Origin: Desulfosporosinus sp. BRH_c37
Lineage (GTDB): Bacteria > Bacillota > Desulfitobacteriia > Desulfitobacteriales > Desulfitobacteriaceae
Reading direction: 5' to 3'
Length of the DNA: 35,187 bases
Assembly: GCA_001516045.1 (NCBI GenBank)
Contig: LOEW01000231.1
Location: 1 to 35,187, forward strand
The translations under genes were made by a program, and so were the position numbers. The notes under the pieces are model-generated. The model worked only from the letters and a program-made list of their open reading frames with translations, did not search any database and was not told where the DNA came from. Shown here one piece after another: positions 22,780 through 30,420 of this stretch (position 1 is the stretch's first letter; every line of letters begins with the position of its first letter).

Positions 22780-23958
22780 CTATCGATGGATGATTTCCTC
22801 ATAGACCTTAAGCGTCTGTTGGGCATTGGATTCCCAAGTAAACCGGCGGGTGACCAAATCTTTCCCCCGAGCCCCCATCTCCTTAGCTTGGTCTGGATTA
22901 GCGAATAGTCCACGAATCGCCTTCTTGATGGCCAAAACATCCTTAGCTGGAACTGCTCTACCTATGCCTTCTTTGGCGAGGAGCTCTGAAATTCCCTCTC
23001 CAAGCGTACCAATAATAGGTTTACCATGGGCCATCGCTTCTAAATATACTATGCCAAAAGCTTCATTCCAACTTGGCAAGATAAAAATATCACATTTGCT
23101 CATTTCGTTCATTGCTTCATGATGGGGTAGGCTGCCTAAAAAGACGACGTGTCTGCCTAATCCTAATTCCTCAGTGAGTGCTTCCAGCTTAACTCGTTCC
23201 GATCCGTCCCCAACAATCCGGTATTCTAAGTCTGGAAATTCGCGAACCAGCTCCGGCAGCGCCTTAAGTACTACAGCATGTCCTTTATCCGGGCGCAAGA
23301 AACCGACTGTTAGAAGAATACGTCGGGATGCCTTTTGAGATGACCGGACTACATCTTGTAGATCCACTCCATTATAGATAATCCTATATTTCTTGAGTTG
23401 ATCTGCCCATGTTTCCAGTCCATAATGGCTTTTGAGTTTTTCGCTGACTAGGATAACTGCCGAGGCCCGTTTCAGCGTTGCCCTGACACTTTCTGCACAT
23501 ATTCGACTGCGCTTTAATGTATAAGCGAAATCTTGACCGTGTATCGTGACCACAACCGGGATATTAAACTGCAGACCAAAGTTAAGAGCTGCTGCACCAT
23601 CCGGATGAGCGACATGGGCATGGATAATATCCACGCCTCGTGCGATTTGTTCTGTAAACACTCGTCGTATCCCGTGAGTGTAAGTTTGAGGATAGAACTC
23701 GAAAAATAGGGACCGCGGAAATTCCAGAACTCGTGGGTGGAATATCGGAAATCCATCCGGTTGCTCTACAAAAGGTACTAAAGGATACTCTCCCCATTTT
23801 CCTCGTCTAACCATAAAACTCGGCACCCAAGGTACTGGGGCGACAACGTTTATCTCTACCCCTAGTCGCGCCAAAGCAACTGCCTGCTGGCGGACAAAGA
23901 TCCCAGCTAAAGGACTAACTGCATTCGGGTACATATGAGAAAGCATCAAAACACGCAT
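22780..23958 (-). CDS. GT4 glycosyltransferase
   Basis: A 392-residue GT-B enzyme: N-terminal MLSHMYPNAVSPLAGIFVRQQA with VDIIHAHVAHPDG and VVTIHGQDF, and a C-terminal donor site with GFLRPDKGHAVVLKAL, YRIVGDGSE and the EX7E motif NEAFGIVYLEAM. Retaining transfer from an NDP-sugar is expected. The frame reaches 23991, but ATG 23958 lies 1 nt after the preceding stop with GAGGA upstream and gives the family start MRVLMLSHMYP. It forms a coupled run with the preceding GT4 and polymerase. Confidence 0.9.
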   Translation of the reverse strand: MRVLMLSHMYPNAVSPLAGIFVRQQAVALARLGVEINVVAPVPWVPSFMVRRGKWGEYPLVPFVEQPDGFPIFHPRVLEFPRSLFFEFYPQTYTHGIRRVFTEQIARGVDIIHAHVAHPDGAAALNFGLQFNIPVVVTIHGQDFAYTLKRSRICAESVRATLKRASAVILVSEKLKSHYGLETWADQLKKYRIIYNGVDLQDVVRSSQKASRRILLTVGFLRPDKGHAVVLKALPELVREFPDLEYRIVGDGSERVKLEALTEELGLGRHVVFLGSLPHHEAMNEMSKCDIFILPSWNEAFGIVYLEAMAHGKPIIGTLGEGISELLAKEGIGRAVPAKDVLAIKKAIRGLFANPDQAKEMGARGKDLVTRRFTWESNAQQTLKVYEEIIHR

Positions 23959-23959
23959 T

Positions 23960-25090
23960 TCACTGATTCCTCGCTGCGAGTATTCGCTCATATAGTGTTA
24001 GGAGCTTGCTCTGTTCTTTTTCCCAAGTATATTCTCGCTGAAAAGCATCCCACCCATTTTGTCCTTGGGTTAAGGTGTCTTTCGGATTCTCTAATAACGC
24101 ACAAATAGCCTTGGCCAAGCTGTCCGGGTCTCCCGGCTCTATGAGTAGTCCGCACTGATTCTTGGTAATAATCTCCTCAATATAACCAAATCGAGAACCG
24201 ATCACAGGTAGACCGGCTGCCATGTATTCTAAAAGCTTGACCGGAATCGCCTTCCGATAATTTAGGGTCGGGAGTAAGGGTACTAAGGCAATCGAACTCA
24301 GCGCCAAAATATTGGGAACGTGCTCATAGGCGATCTTGCCTCTTAAACGTATATTTCCCTGTTCTAACCAAGGGGCGAGATCTGCGAATTCTGGGCCTAA
24401 GTCTACTGTTTCGGCTGGCCCGACAAGTTCACAAACCGCCTCAGGGTATTTTCTTCTTACCAGAGGCATGGCTCGAAGGATGACTTCGAGACCCCGTTCC
24501 CGATTAATTCCTCCAAGGTATAAAATGACCGGAGGTTTTACGTTAACAGGCCGCGGAAATTCGAACTGTCGTTTTAACGGATAGTTATGGAGGATTTCCC
24601 CTTCCGGGTTTTCCAGGCGAAAAAGCTCAGCCATGTGACCGTTAACCGTAATAATGCCGGCAAAGGAGCGTGAGGCCCATTTCTCTACCCTATCCACAGT
24701 CCTAGCAACAAATTTCCGCAAAGGCCTTGGTAACCAATAGCGTGTAAGTAAGCTGTCCCCATAATATTCATGAACATCATAAATCACTGGTTTGCAGCGC
24801 TTACGGGTTAACCAGAGCGCCACTGGTATCAAGTCCGGATCATGAAAATGATAAATGTCTGCGTTTTCTTGAAGAGCAATTCGGTAGATGGATTTGAGTC
24901 GCCAAATTCGATCTTTCCGAGAGGAAAGGGGAGCTACTGCCTGAATCCGAATGCCTTCTTTTACTTCAGACTTTTCATGAGGAGCGACAATGACCACTTC
25001 ATAGCCGGCTTCTGCTAAGCTTTTAGCCTCCTTATGAAAAATGCGCTCATCAAAGGGAGAATGTGCCGTGGTTAAGATACAGACTTTCAA
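23960..25090 (-). CDS. GT4 glycosyltransferase
   Basis: A 376-residue GT-B protein. It starts MKVCILTTAHSPFDERIFHKEAKSLA, contains DIYHFHDPDLIPVAL in the acceptor half and ILYLGGINRERGLEVILRAM and PVKLLEYMAAGLPVIGS in the donor half. The HDPDL pattern is common among GT4 proteins of capsule loci. TTG 25090 overlaps the stop of the upstream polymerase gene by 4 nt (TTGA), with AAGGGG 7 nt upstream, so translation is probably coupled. Confidence 0.9.
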   Translation of the reverse strand: MKVCILTTAHSPFDERIFHKEAKSLAEAGYEVVIVAPHEKSEVKEGIRIQAVAPLSSRKDRIWRLKSIYRIALQENADIYHFHDPDLIPVALWLTRKRCKPVIYDVHEYYGDSLLTRYWLPRPLRKFVARTVDRVEKWASRSFAGIITVNGHMAELFRLENPEGEILHNYPLKRQFEFPRPVNVKPPVILYLGGINRERGLEVILRAMPLVRRKYPEAVCELVGPAETVDLGPEFADLAPWLEQGNIRLRGKIAYEHVPNILALSSIALVPLLPTLNYRKAIPVKLLEYMAAGLPVIGSRFGYIEEIITKNQCGLLIEPGDPDSLAKAICALLENPKDTLTQGQNGWDAFQREYTWEKEQSKLLTLYERILAARNQ

Positions 25091-26421
25091 TCGTTTTCCC
25101 CTTCTATTCTGTAAATTATACCCATAAATATGGCAACTAAGGTCATTAGCTGAAGGTTGTAGAACGTTCCGGCGGTAATGTTATACACCAATAAGGCAAG
25201 CGTTGCTGCCGTAAATGCCAGAGAAAGGAGCGCTCTATGCTCTCGTAGCCCTGTTTCGGACACATAGAAATTTAATGCCCTTCGAAGTGCTCCTTTGGCC
25301 GGTCGGAGGAAAAGCCAGAGATACAGGACTAACCCTATAACACCGTAACGCCTAGTCACTAGGGCATATTCGTTATCTACGAGGGTAGTCATATTGCTTT
25401 TCGCCGTACCCCAGCCTACAATTGGCGATTGTTTTATAAATTCAAACGCATCACCAGCCCGCATTAAGTGGCCAAGGGCTGATGTACTCGTCTCTAAATT
25501 GGTTGCCTCGTTCATACGAGACACGAAATCTCGCGGTGAGGTAAAAAATATTGTTAAGGTTAAAACAAATAGCACCCCTACTTTTAACAGAATACCCTTT
25601 TTCCAATGGAATTTAAACATAGCCCAGACACTTAAGAAGGTAAGTACCGTTGCCGTTGCTAAGAGAGCTGTTCGTGAGATGGTCATAAACGTTAGTTTGA
25701 TGGACAACCCAGTCAACACAAAAAGCGCCAAGGTACTTGATGAAACAGTTCTTCGGAAGTAAAACCATGTTGCAAATAAGGTCATCGTCAGAACGGAGAA
25801 AATACCCATAACATTTGGGTTATCGAAGGTACCCAAAACTCGAGGCGGATTAGCATTTACTAAGTTGTCTAAGTGAGCCTGGGCAATCAAGGGCGTTAAC
25901 CAGGCATTGATATTGGCAATATTTAAAAATTGACCCCACGAAAGAAGCAAAATAATGCTATACCCTGCGAAAAATGCGTTCTGTAAGACATGGAATTCTC
26001 CATCTTGCAAATCCAAGGAAAGAGCAAGGGTGATGACTAAATAGTATTTGGCAATCATAACCCCTTCCATAACGTCTCGGATACCAAAAGATATCCCTAA
26101 AAAAAGCACGGCAAAAACATTGGAAATAACGATGGACGCTATGAAAAGCAGGAAAACCTTCGTCACCGCCATCTGAGCCCTTCTCTGACCTTCTTGTTCA
26201 GCTAAACCAAAATCGTAGTCCCAACGATAACGAAAACGGGATGTTAACCAGTAGAAGAGATTGACTGCCAGGGCCCCAAAAATTAGTACTTCATCCAGAC
26301 GAACACGCGGCAAACTCGGGCGGATTTCAAACGATGGCAGGAGCATTGCTGATAACATTATTAAGATAAGCAGTAGCAACTTGTTTGAGTTATTACGTGT
26401 AACCCCTGTGTTCCAAAACAT
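25087..26421 (-). CDS. O-antigen polymerase (Wzy-like)
   Basis: A 444-residue membrane protein with about 11 helices and a C-terminal-half loop containing MRAGDAFEFIKQSPIVGWGTAKS, the Wzy_C-type loop. FDNPNVMGIFSVLTMTLFATW is typical of the helix before it. It would polymerise repeat units delivered by the Wzx flippase. ATG 26421 follows GGGGGGAGA. Its neighbours are an aminotransferase upstream and two GT4 genes downstream. Which of the two Wzy-like proteins polymerises and which ligates is unknown. Confidence 0.87.
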   Translation of the reverse strand: MFWNTGVTRNNSNKLLLLILIMLSAMLLPSFEIRPSLPRVRLDEVLIFGALAVNLFYWLTSRFRYRWDYDFGLAEQEGQRRAQMAVTKVFLLFIASIVISNVFAVLFLGISFGIRDVMEGVMIAKYYLVITLALSLDLQDGEFHVLQNAFFAGYSIILLLSWGQFLNIANINAWLTPLIAQAHLDNLVNANPPRVLGTFDNPNVMGIFSVLTMTLFATWFYFRRTVSSSTLALFVLTGLSIKLTFMTISRTALLATATVLTFLSVWAMFKFHWKKGILLKVGVLFVLTLTIFFTSPRDFVSRMNEATNLETSTSALGHLMRAGDAFEFIKQSPIVGWGTAKSNMTTLVDNEYALVTRRYGVIGLVLYLWLFLRPAKGALRRALNFYVSETGLREHRALLSLAFTAATLALLVYNITAGTFYNLQLMTLVAIFMGIIYRIEGEND

Positions 26422-26447
26422 CTTTCTCGTCTCCCCCCCTTATCAGC

Positions 26448-27539
26448 CTAACCTTTAATTATGGCTGCGATCTCTCGTTGTTGTTCTAAGCTCAGTTCAG
26501 GATAACAAGGTATTGCCAGGGCTTGTTCACAAGCTTTTTCTGCCACTGGAAAATCTCCGACCTTATATCCTAGAGGGCGAAACGCCTTTTGTAAATGGAG
26601 CGGAACGGGATAATAGATGGCATTAGCCACTCCGGCGGCCTTTAGACGCTCCATCAGGACACTACGTTCCTCCGTCCGAAGCACATATAAGTGATAGATG
26701 GGCAATGCTTGAGGGTCACGGCCCGGTATCTGAACCGCCGCATCGGCGAGGAGTTGGTCATAAACCTTGGCTTTATCCCGTCGGCCTTCGTTCCAAACGT
26801 CCAGATAACGTAGCTTAACCCGCAAAATCGCGGCTTGGAGCTCGTCAAGACGGCTGTTATACCCTATTTCGTCATGATAATACTTGATTTTGCAGCCATG
26901 AAAACGAAGCATCCGCAGTTGCGCAGCCAAGTATTCATCATTTGTGACGATCATTCCGCCATCTCCATAGGCTCCTAAATTTTTGGTTGGGAAGAAGCTA
27001 AAAGTTGCGGCATGTCCAATAGAACCGGCCTTTTTGCCTCTATACTCTGCACCAATCGCTTGGGCAGCGTCTTCAATGACTTTTAGGTCATGGCGAGCGG
27101 CAATTTCCATGATTTTTTCAACATCCACCATTTGACCGAAAATATGTACTGGGATAATTGCTTTTGTTTTTGGGGTTATTTTCTTCTCAAGCTTAGTCAG
27201 GTCCATGTTTAGTGTTAGAGGGTCAATATCTACGAAAACCGGCGTTGCCCCAACCTGAGCGATCGTTTCTGCCGAGGCGAAGAACGTAAATGGAGTGGTA
27301 ATCACTTCATCCCCTGGGCCGATGCCGAAGGCCTTAAGCGTGAGCACCAAAGCATCAGTACCGTTAGCTACAGCAACAGCATCCTTCGTCCCGCAGAAAG
27401 CAGCAATTTCCTTCTCTAACGTCTTCATTTCCGGACCCATAATATATACTGAAGAATCCAGCACGTTTTGGATAGCCTGATTAATTTCCTCTTTTATCGT
27501 CAAATACTGGGCTTGAAGATCTAATAACGGAATGCTCAT
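26448..27539 (-). CDS. DegT-family aminotransferase, WbpE-like
   Basis: A 363-residue PLP enzyme. Asp157 in IEDAAQAIGAEY and Lys186 in SFFPTKNLGAYGDGG are the cofactor residues. The start IPLLDLQAQY and YNSRLDELQAAILRVKL match the C3-aminating WbpE/DegT group, which acts on UDP-3-keto-GlcNAcA. With the WbpB-like and WbpD-like genes upstream it would make UDP-GlcNAc(3NH2)A. ATG 27539 follows AAAGGAAG. It is distinct from the second aminotransferase at 13057-14223, whose active-site wording (SFYATKNLVTGEGG) differs. Confidence 0.9.
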   Translation of the reverse strand: MSIPLLDLQAQYLTIKEEINQAIQNVLDSSVYIMGPEMKTLEKEIAAFCGTKDAVAVANGTDALVLTLKAFGIGPGDEVITTPFTFFASAETIAQVGATPVFVDIDPLTLNMDLTKLEKKITPKTKAIIPVHIFGQMVDVEKIMEIAARHDLKVIEDAAQAIGAEYRGKKAGSIGHAATFSFFPTKNLGAYGDGGMIVTNDEYLAAQLRMLRFHGCKIKYYHDEIGYNSRLDELQAAILRVKLRYLDVWNEGRRDKAKVYDQLLADAAVQIPGRDPQALPIYHLYVLRTEERSVLMERLKAAGVANAIYYPVPLHLQKAFRPLGYKVGDFPVAEKACEQALAIPCYPELSLEQQREIAAIIKG

Positions 27540-28001
27540 AGTTAATCTTCCTTTCGTGGGAGTCAGTGTGTTAACCCGTTCGCATACGTTTCATTGCTAT
27601 TCACTTGTCGCTAAGGCTAAAACTCAAAACCTCTGGGCTTTCTGCAAGTGGTCGCTCCATGCCATCCTTGGCACCGCGACATCAGTCCATCCTTGGACAA
27701 GTCCCGTTGAGTTTCTTTACGCCTTATCGCCTACGCTCATTGACGCAATTCCTCTCTCCATGCTCTCTAAGTTAAAACACTTCCTCTGGCTTGGGTCTAC
27801 GGGGGGTTGGTACGACGTGAGGCACTCTGGGGGCTGTTTGCGTCTTTGACGCAAAAGCGCTTTAACGGGATACGGGGAGGAAGCGAGGGGACGGTTCTTC
27901 TGTCTAATCTGACGTTTGTAGCTTTTCCATCCATGCTTGGTTAAGTCAAAGGACTTAACGGCTCTAAGTGCAAGTCAAGAGAACTGTCCTCAAAATTCGC
28001 A
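27540..28001. other. 462-bp gap with inverted repeats and no supported gene
   Basis: A gap between two genes of one pathway that are normally adjacent. On the minus strand it ends in GCGAACGGGTTAACAC, like the tail of the structured repeats, and contains CACTTGCAG followed by GCCCAGAGGTTT, similar to the loop of copy 1. Inverted pairs include AAACTCAA/TTGAGTTT, GTCGC/GCGAC and GTTAAGTC/GACTTAAC (27940-27947, 27952-27959). GGGGACGGTTCTTCTGTC is at 27887-27904. An open plus-strand frame (27532-27849) runs against the operon and has no ribosome site. The best reading is an inserted repeat composite. Confidence 0.5.
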
Positions 28002-28856
28002 TTATTCTTGGGGTAGGAGTTCTTCTTCTGGAACCCCGCGAAGGTCTTTGGCTGGGAAACCTTTTAGGACACGTTTTTCGGTGGTGTCTTTGGTAATGAT
28101 GGCTCCTGCCGCTACGAAGGTTTCTGGAGCGACCTTCACGCCCGGTAAGAGGATAGCCCCTCCGCCGATCCGTGCTCCTCGCTGAATTGTGGCACCTTTG
28201 ATTAATTTGAAGCGTTTTTCGGTACGTCCCATAAAATTGTCATTTGTCGTTGTAACCATGGGAGCGATAAACACTCGTTCGCCGATCTCCATATAGGCCG
28301 TGATATACGAACCCGTCTGGATCTTTGTAAACGAACCAATTTTGGTATCATTTTCTACCGTAACTCCGCTCCCTATGACGACATTCTGGCTAATTGAGCA
28401 TCTCTCCCGGACTATCGCTCCGTCTCCGACGAAGGCCTTGTCTGCGTAGCTTGTCCCTGCATAGAGAACGACAGAACACCCGACTGTGAACCCATTTCCC
28501 ATCCGCAGAGGAGGCAAATCTGCCTGCGCTTTAACCGTACTCGTAGCTGCAGCCTTAGGCAAACGCCCGATCGAAGAACTGCTCCCGATAAAACCGTCTT
28601 CTCCAAGCTCAGCTTGTGGGTAAATGGTGGTGTGATCCCCTAAGCGGGTCCGTGCGCCTATTACACTCCCTGCACCGACAGTGACATAGTTGCCAAGCAC
28701 ACTCCCAGCCCCAACATTAGCTCCGTCACTAAGGACACACCCTACTCCCAAGACCACATTTTCCCCGAGCACGACGTTTTCACCGATCACGCTGAAAGGC
28801 CCAACGGTTACGCTGGCCGATACGGTGGCACTGGGGGCGATCATCCGATAAGTCAT
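28002..28856 (-). CDS. Left-handed beta-helix acyltransferase, WbpD-like
   Basis: A 284-residue protein made largely of hexapeptide repeats: VTVGPFSVIGENVVLG at the start and VVIGSGVTVENDTKIG, then APMVTTTNDNFMG and GARIGGGAILLPGVKV. The NDNFMGRT segment is typical of the WbpD-type N-acetyltransferases that acetylate the 3-amine of UDP-GlcNAc(3NH2)A with acetyl-CoA. The frame reaches 28883, but AAAGGAAGAG precedes ATG 28856, giving MTYRMIAPSATV. It is longer than WbpD (about 190 residues) because of an extra N-terminal set of hexapeptide coils. It is separated from the aminotransferase gene by the repeat-filled gap 27540-28001. Confidence 0.82.
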   Translation of the reverse strand: MTYRMIAPSATVSASVTVGPFSVIGENVVLGENVVLGVGCVLSDGANVGAGSVLGNYVTVGAGSVIGARTRLGDHTTIYPQAELGEDGFIGSSSSIGRLPKAAATSTVKAQADLPPLRMGNGFTVGCSVVLYAGTSYADKAFVGDGAIVRERCSISQNVVIGSGVTVENDTKIGSFTKIQTGSYITAYMEIGERVFIAPMVTTTNDNFMGRTEKRFKLIKGATIQRGARIGGGAILLPGVKVAPETFVAAGAIITKDTTEKRVLKGFPAKDLRGVPEEELLPQE

Positions 28857-28986
28857 TGTATCTCTTCCTTTCGTAAAACTCACATTCCTTGATAATCGTT
28901 GTTCATGTTATAATAATCCACAAAGAGCAAGGTCTTTCGGGCTAATATTATTTCTCTTATAAATAACGTAACGGAGGAATTTACTG

Positions 28987-29094
28987 ATGGGAAATAGATT
29001 TAGAATTATTCTGGATTTCGATGAGGAGGACGGCGGTTTTACCGTGACTGTACCTGCCTTACCCGGAGTTTGGTCTACGCAGCTTACGGAATGA
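28987..29094 (+). pseudogene. Truncated HicB-like gene
   Basis: A plus-strand frame from ATG 28987, with GGAGG at good spacing, encodes MGNRFRIILDF, then GGFTVTVPALPG, the HicB_like start, and ends after 35 residues at TGA 29092-29094. Intact relatives continue CVTQGD and a helix of about 30 residues, here replaced by VWSTQLTE. The helix half and any HicA partner are absent. It lies opposed to the polysaccharide genes, between the WbpD-like and WbpB-like genes. Confidence 0.65.
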
Positions 29095-29122
29095 ACGTTG
29101 TAAATCAAACTCCCCCGCCCCG

Positions 29123-30169
29123 TTACTCGACAGCCATCGGAAACACTACCGGCTCCTTCGTCTCCTGGCACTTATAGATCGCTAAGATGATTTCGAGCGC
29201 TTTACGCCCTTCTTCCCCTGGGATTGCCGGTTCTCTGTCTTCCCGAATAGCCTGGATAAGATCCAAAATTAGTTCTCGATGTCCAAAGCCGTAGACGTTC
29301 GGCGGATCCCCTTCCTGACTGGCGAAGATATCTTTTTTCTCTGCCACGCTGTCAGGGAATTCCCAAACTTCAATTCGATTAACGGCTATTCCTCCGACGA
29401 TGACTGATCCCGTTTCGCCGAAGACATTTAAGGTCTCTTCAATGTTTGTTGGATAGATGGTTGAAGCTGCTTCAATAAGTCCGATGGCACCGCTTTTGAA
29501 CTTGATCACGGCTGCACCCATATCTTCCATTTCAATTTTGCGCATAAAAGTTGCAGTATATCCAAAAACAGACTCCACTGGTCCAAAGGTCCATTGTAAA
29601 AGGTCAATGTTGTGAATGGATTGATTCATAAGTACCCCGCCGTCTTGGAGCTTAGTCCCGCGCCATGGTGCTTGAGTATAATAATTATCGTTTCGATTCC
29701 AACGGACGGTGGCCTGTCCGTGAGTTAATTTGCCAAAGCGGCCGCCTTCTAAGGCAGTGCGAAGAAGTTTAATCGAGTCGTTAAAACGGTTCTGATGTAT
29801 GACGCCTAATTTAACGCCTGCTTTGTGGCAAGCCGCAATCATCTGATCGGCAGTTCTCAAGGTCATGGCCATTGGCTTTTCTACCAATATATGCTTGCCT
29901 GCTTCTGCCGCTGCGATCCCAATTTCAGCATGTAGTCCACTCGATGTCGCAATCGTGACGACATCAATGTCCTCCCTCTTTAACATTTCTAAATAGTCAG
30001 TATAGGGCTCTGCTCCATATTTATCGGCAAAGGCTTGAGCCAACTCCGGCACAATATCACATACCGCGACGAGTTCTGCTTCAGGAAGCGCCACAATAGA
30101 TTCCGCATGTTTCGGAGCAATTCTTCCACACCCAATGATCGCAAACCGTATCTTTTTTTCCTCGTTCAT
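29123..30169 (-). CDS. Gfo/Idh/MocA oxidoreductase, WbpB-like
   Basis: A 348-residue NAD(P)-dependent dehydrogenase. The Rossmann motif is IIGCGRIAPKHAES (about 11-24), the EKP motif is at 97-99 and RWNRNDNYYTQAPWRGT followed by GGVLMNQSIHNIDLLQW marks the substrate side, a signature of UDP-GlcNAcA 3-dehydrogenases (WbpB/WlbA). It would oxidise C3 of UDP-GlcNAcA so that the WbpE-like enzyme can aminate it. ATG 30169 has only a weak ribosome site (AAAAGAG). The gene follows the WbpA-like dehydrogenase after a 251-bp gap. Confidence 0.9.
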   Translation of the reverse strand: MNEEKKIRFAIIGCGRIAPKHAESIVALPEAELVAVCDIVPELAQAFADKYGAEPYTDYLEMLKREDIDVVTIATSSGLHAEIGIAAAEAGKHILVEKPMAMTLRTADQMIAACHKAGVKLGVIHQNRFNDSIKLLRTALEGGRFGKLTHGQATVRWNRNDNYYTQAPWRGTKLQDGGVLMNQSIHNIDLLQWTFGPVESVFGYTATFMRKIEMEDMGAAVIKFKSGAIGLIEAASTIYPTNIEETLNVFGETGSVIVGGIAVNRIEVWEFPDSVAEKKDIFASQEGDPPNVYGFGHRELILDLIQAIREDREPAIPGEEGRKALEIILAIYKCQETKEPVVFPMAVE

Positions 30170-30245
30170 AATTCAACAACTCTTTTCTTTTCGATAATAT
30201 ATTATTATATTATATTATATTCTTTTCTCTTTTACGAAAAGGGGC
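30170..30245 (-). promoter_or_regulatory. AT-rich leader, possible promoter
   Basis: Directly upstream of the WbpB-like gene the minus strand carries several overlapping TATAAT/TAATAT hexamers within about 30 nt (30195-30225). No well-spaced -35 box stands out. This gap, 251 bp from the previous gene, is a reasonable place for an internal promoter. Confidence 0.35.
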
Positions 30246-30334
30246 AATCTTTCTTACAAATCTGTAGAGTAGCATGTTCATGGTTAATTCTGTACTATTA
30301 GTACTGCGGAAAAGGCTGTTTTGGGGTATGATAT

Positions 30335-30370
30335 AGGTTTAAGGGGAATCTGCCGATTCCCCTTAAACCT
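30335..30370. terminator. 16-bp perfect hairpin
   Basis: AGGTTTAAGGGGAATC (30335-30350) and GATTCCCCTTAAACCT (30355-30370) pair exactly around TGCC. It lies 50 nt past the WbpA-like stop codon at 30421, so it could terminate or attenuate that transcript, but no T-tract follows on the minus strand. Confidence 0.5.
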
Positions 30371-30420
30371 GGGTCTTTGTAAACGCTAAACTCAATCATT
30401 AAATTCTAGCGCCAGTCGTT

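Noticed and set aside
27532-27849. 105-codon plus-strand frame in the gap before the WbpE-like gene
   Set aside because: It runs against the operon, has no ribosome site, and crosses inverted repeats; no family recognised.
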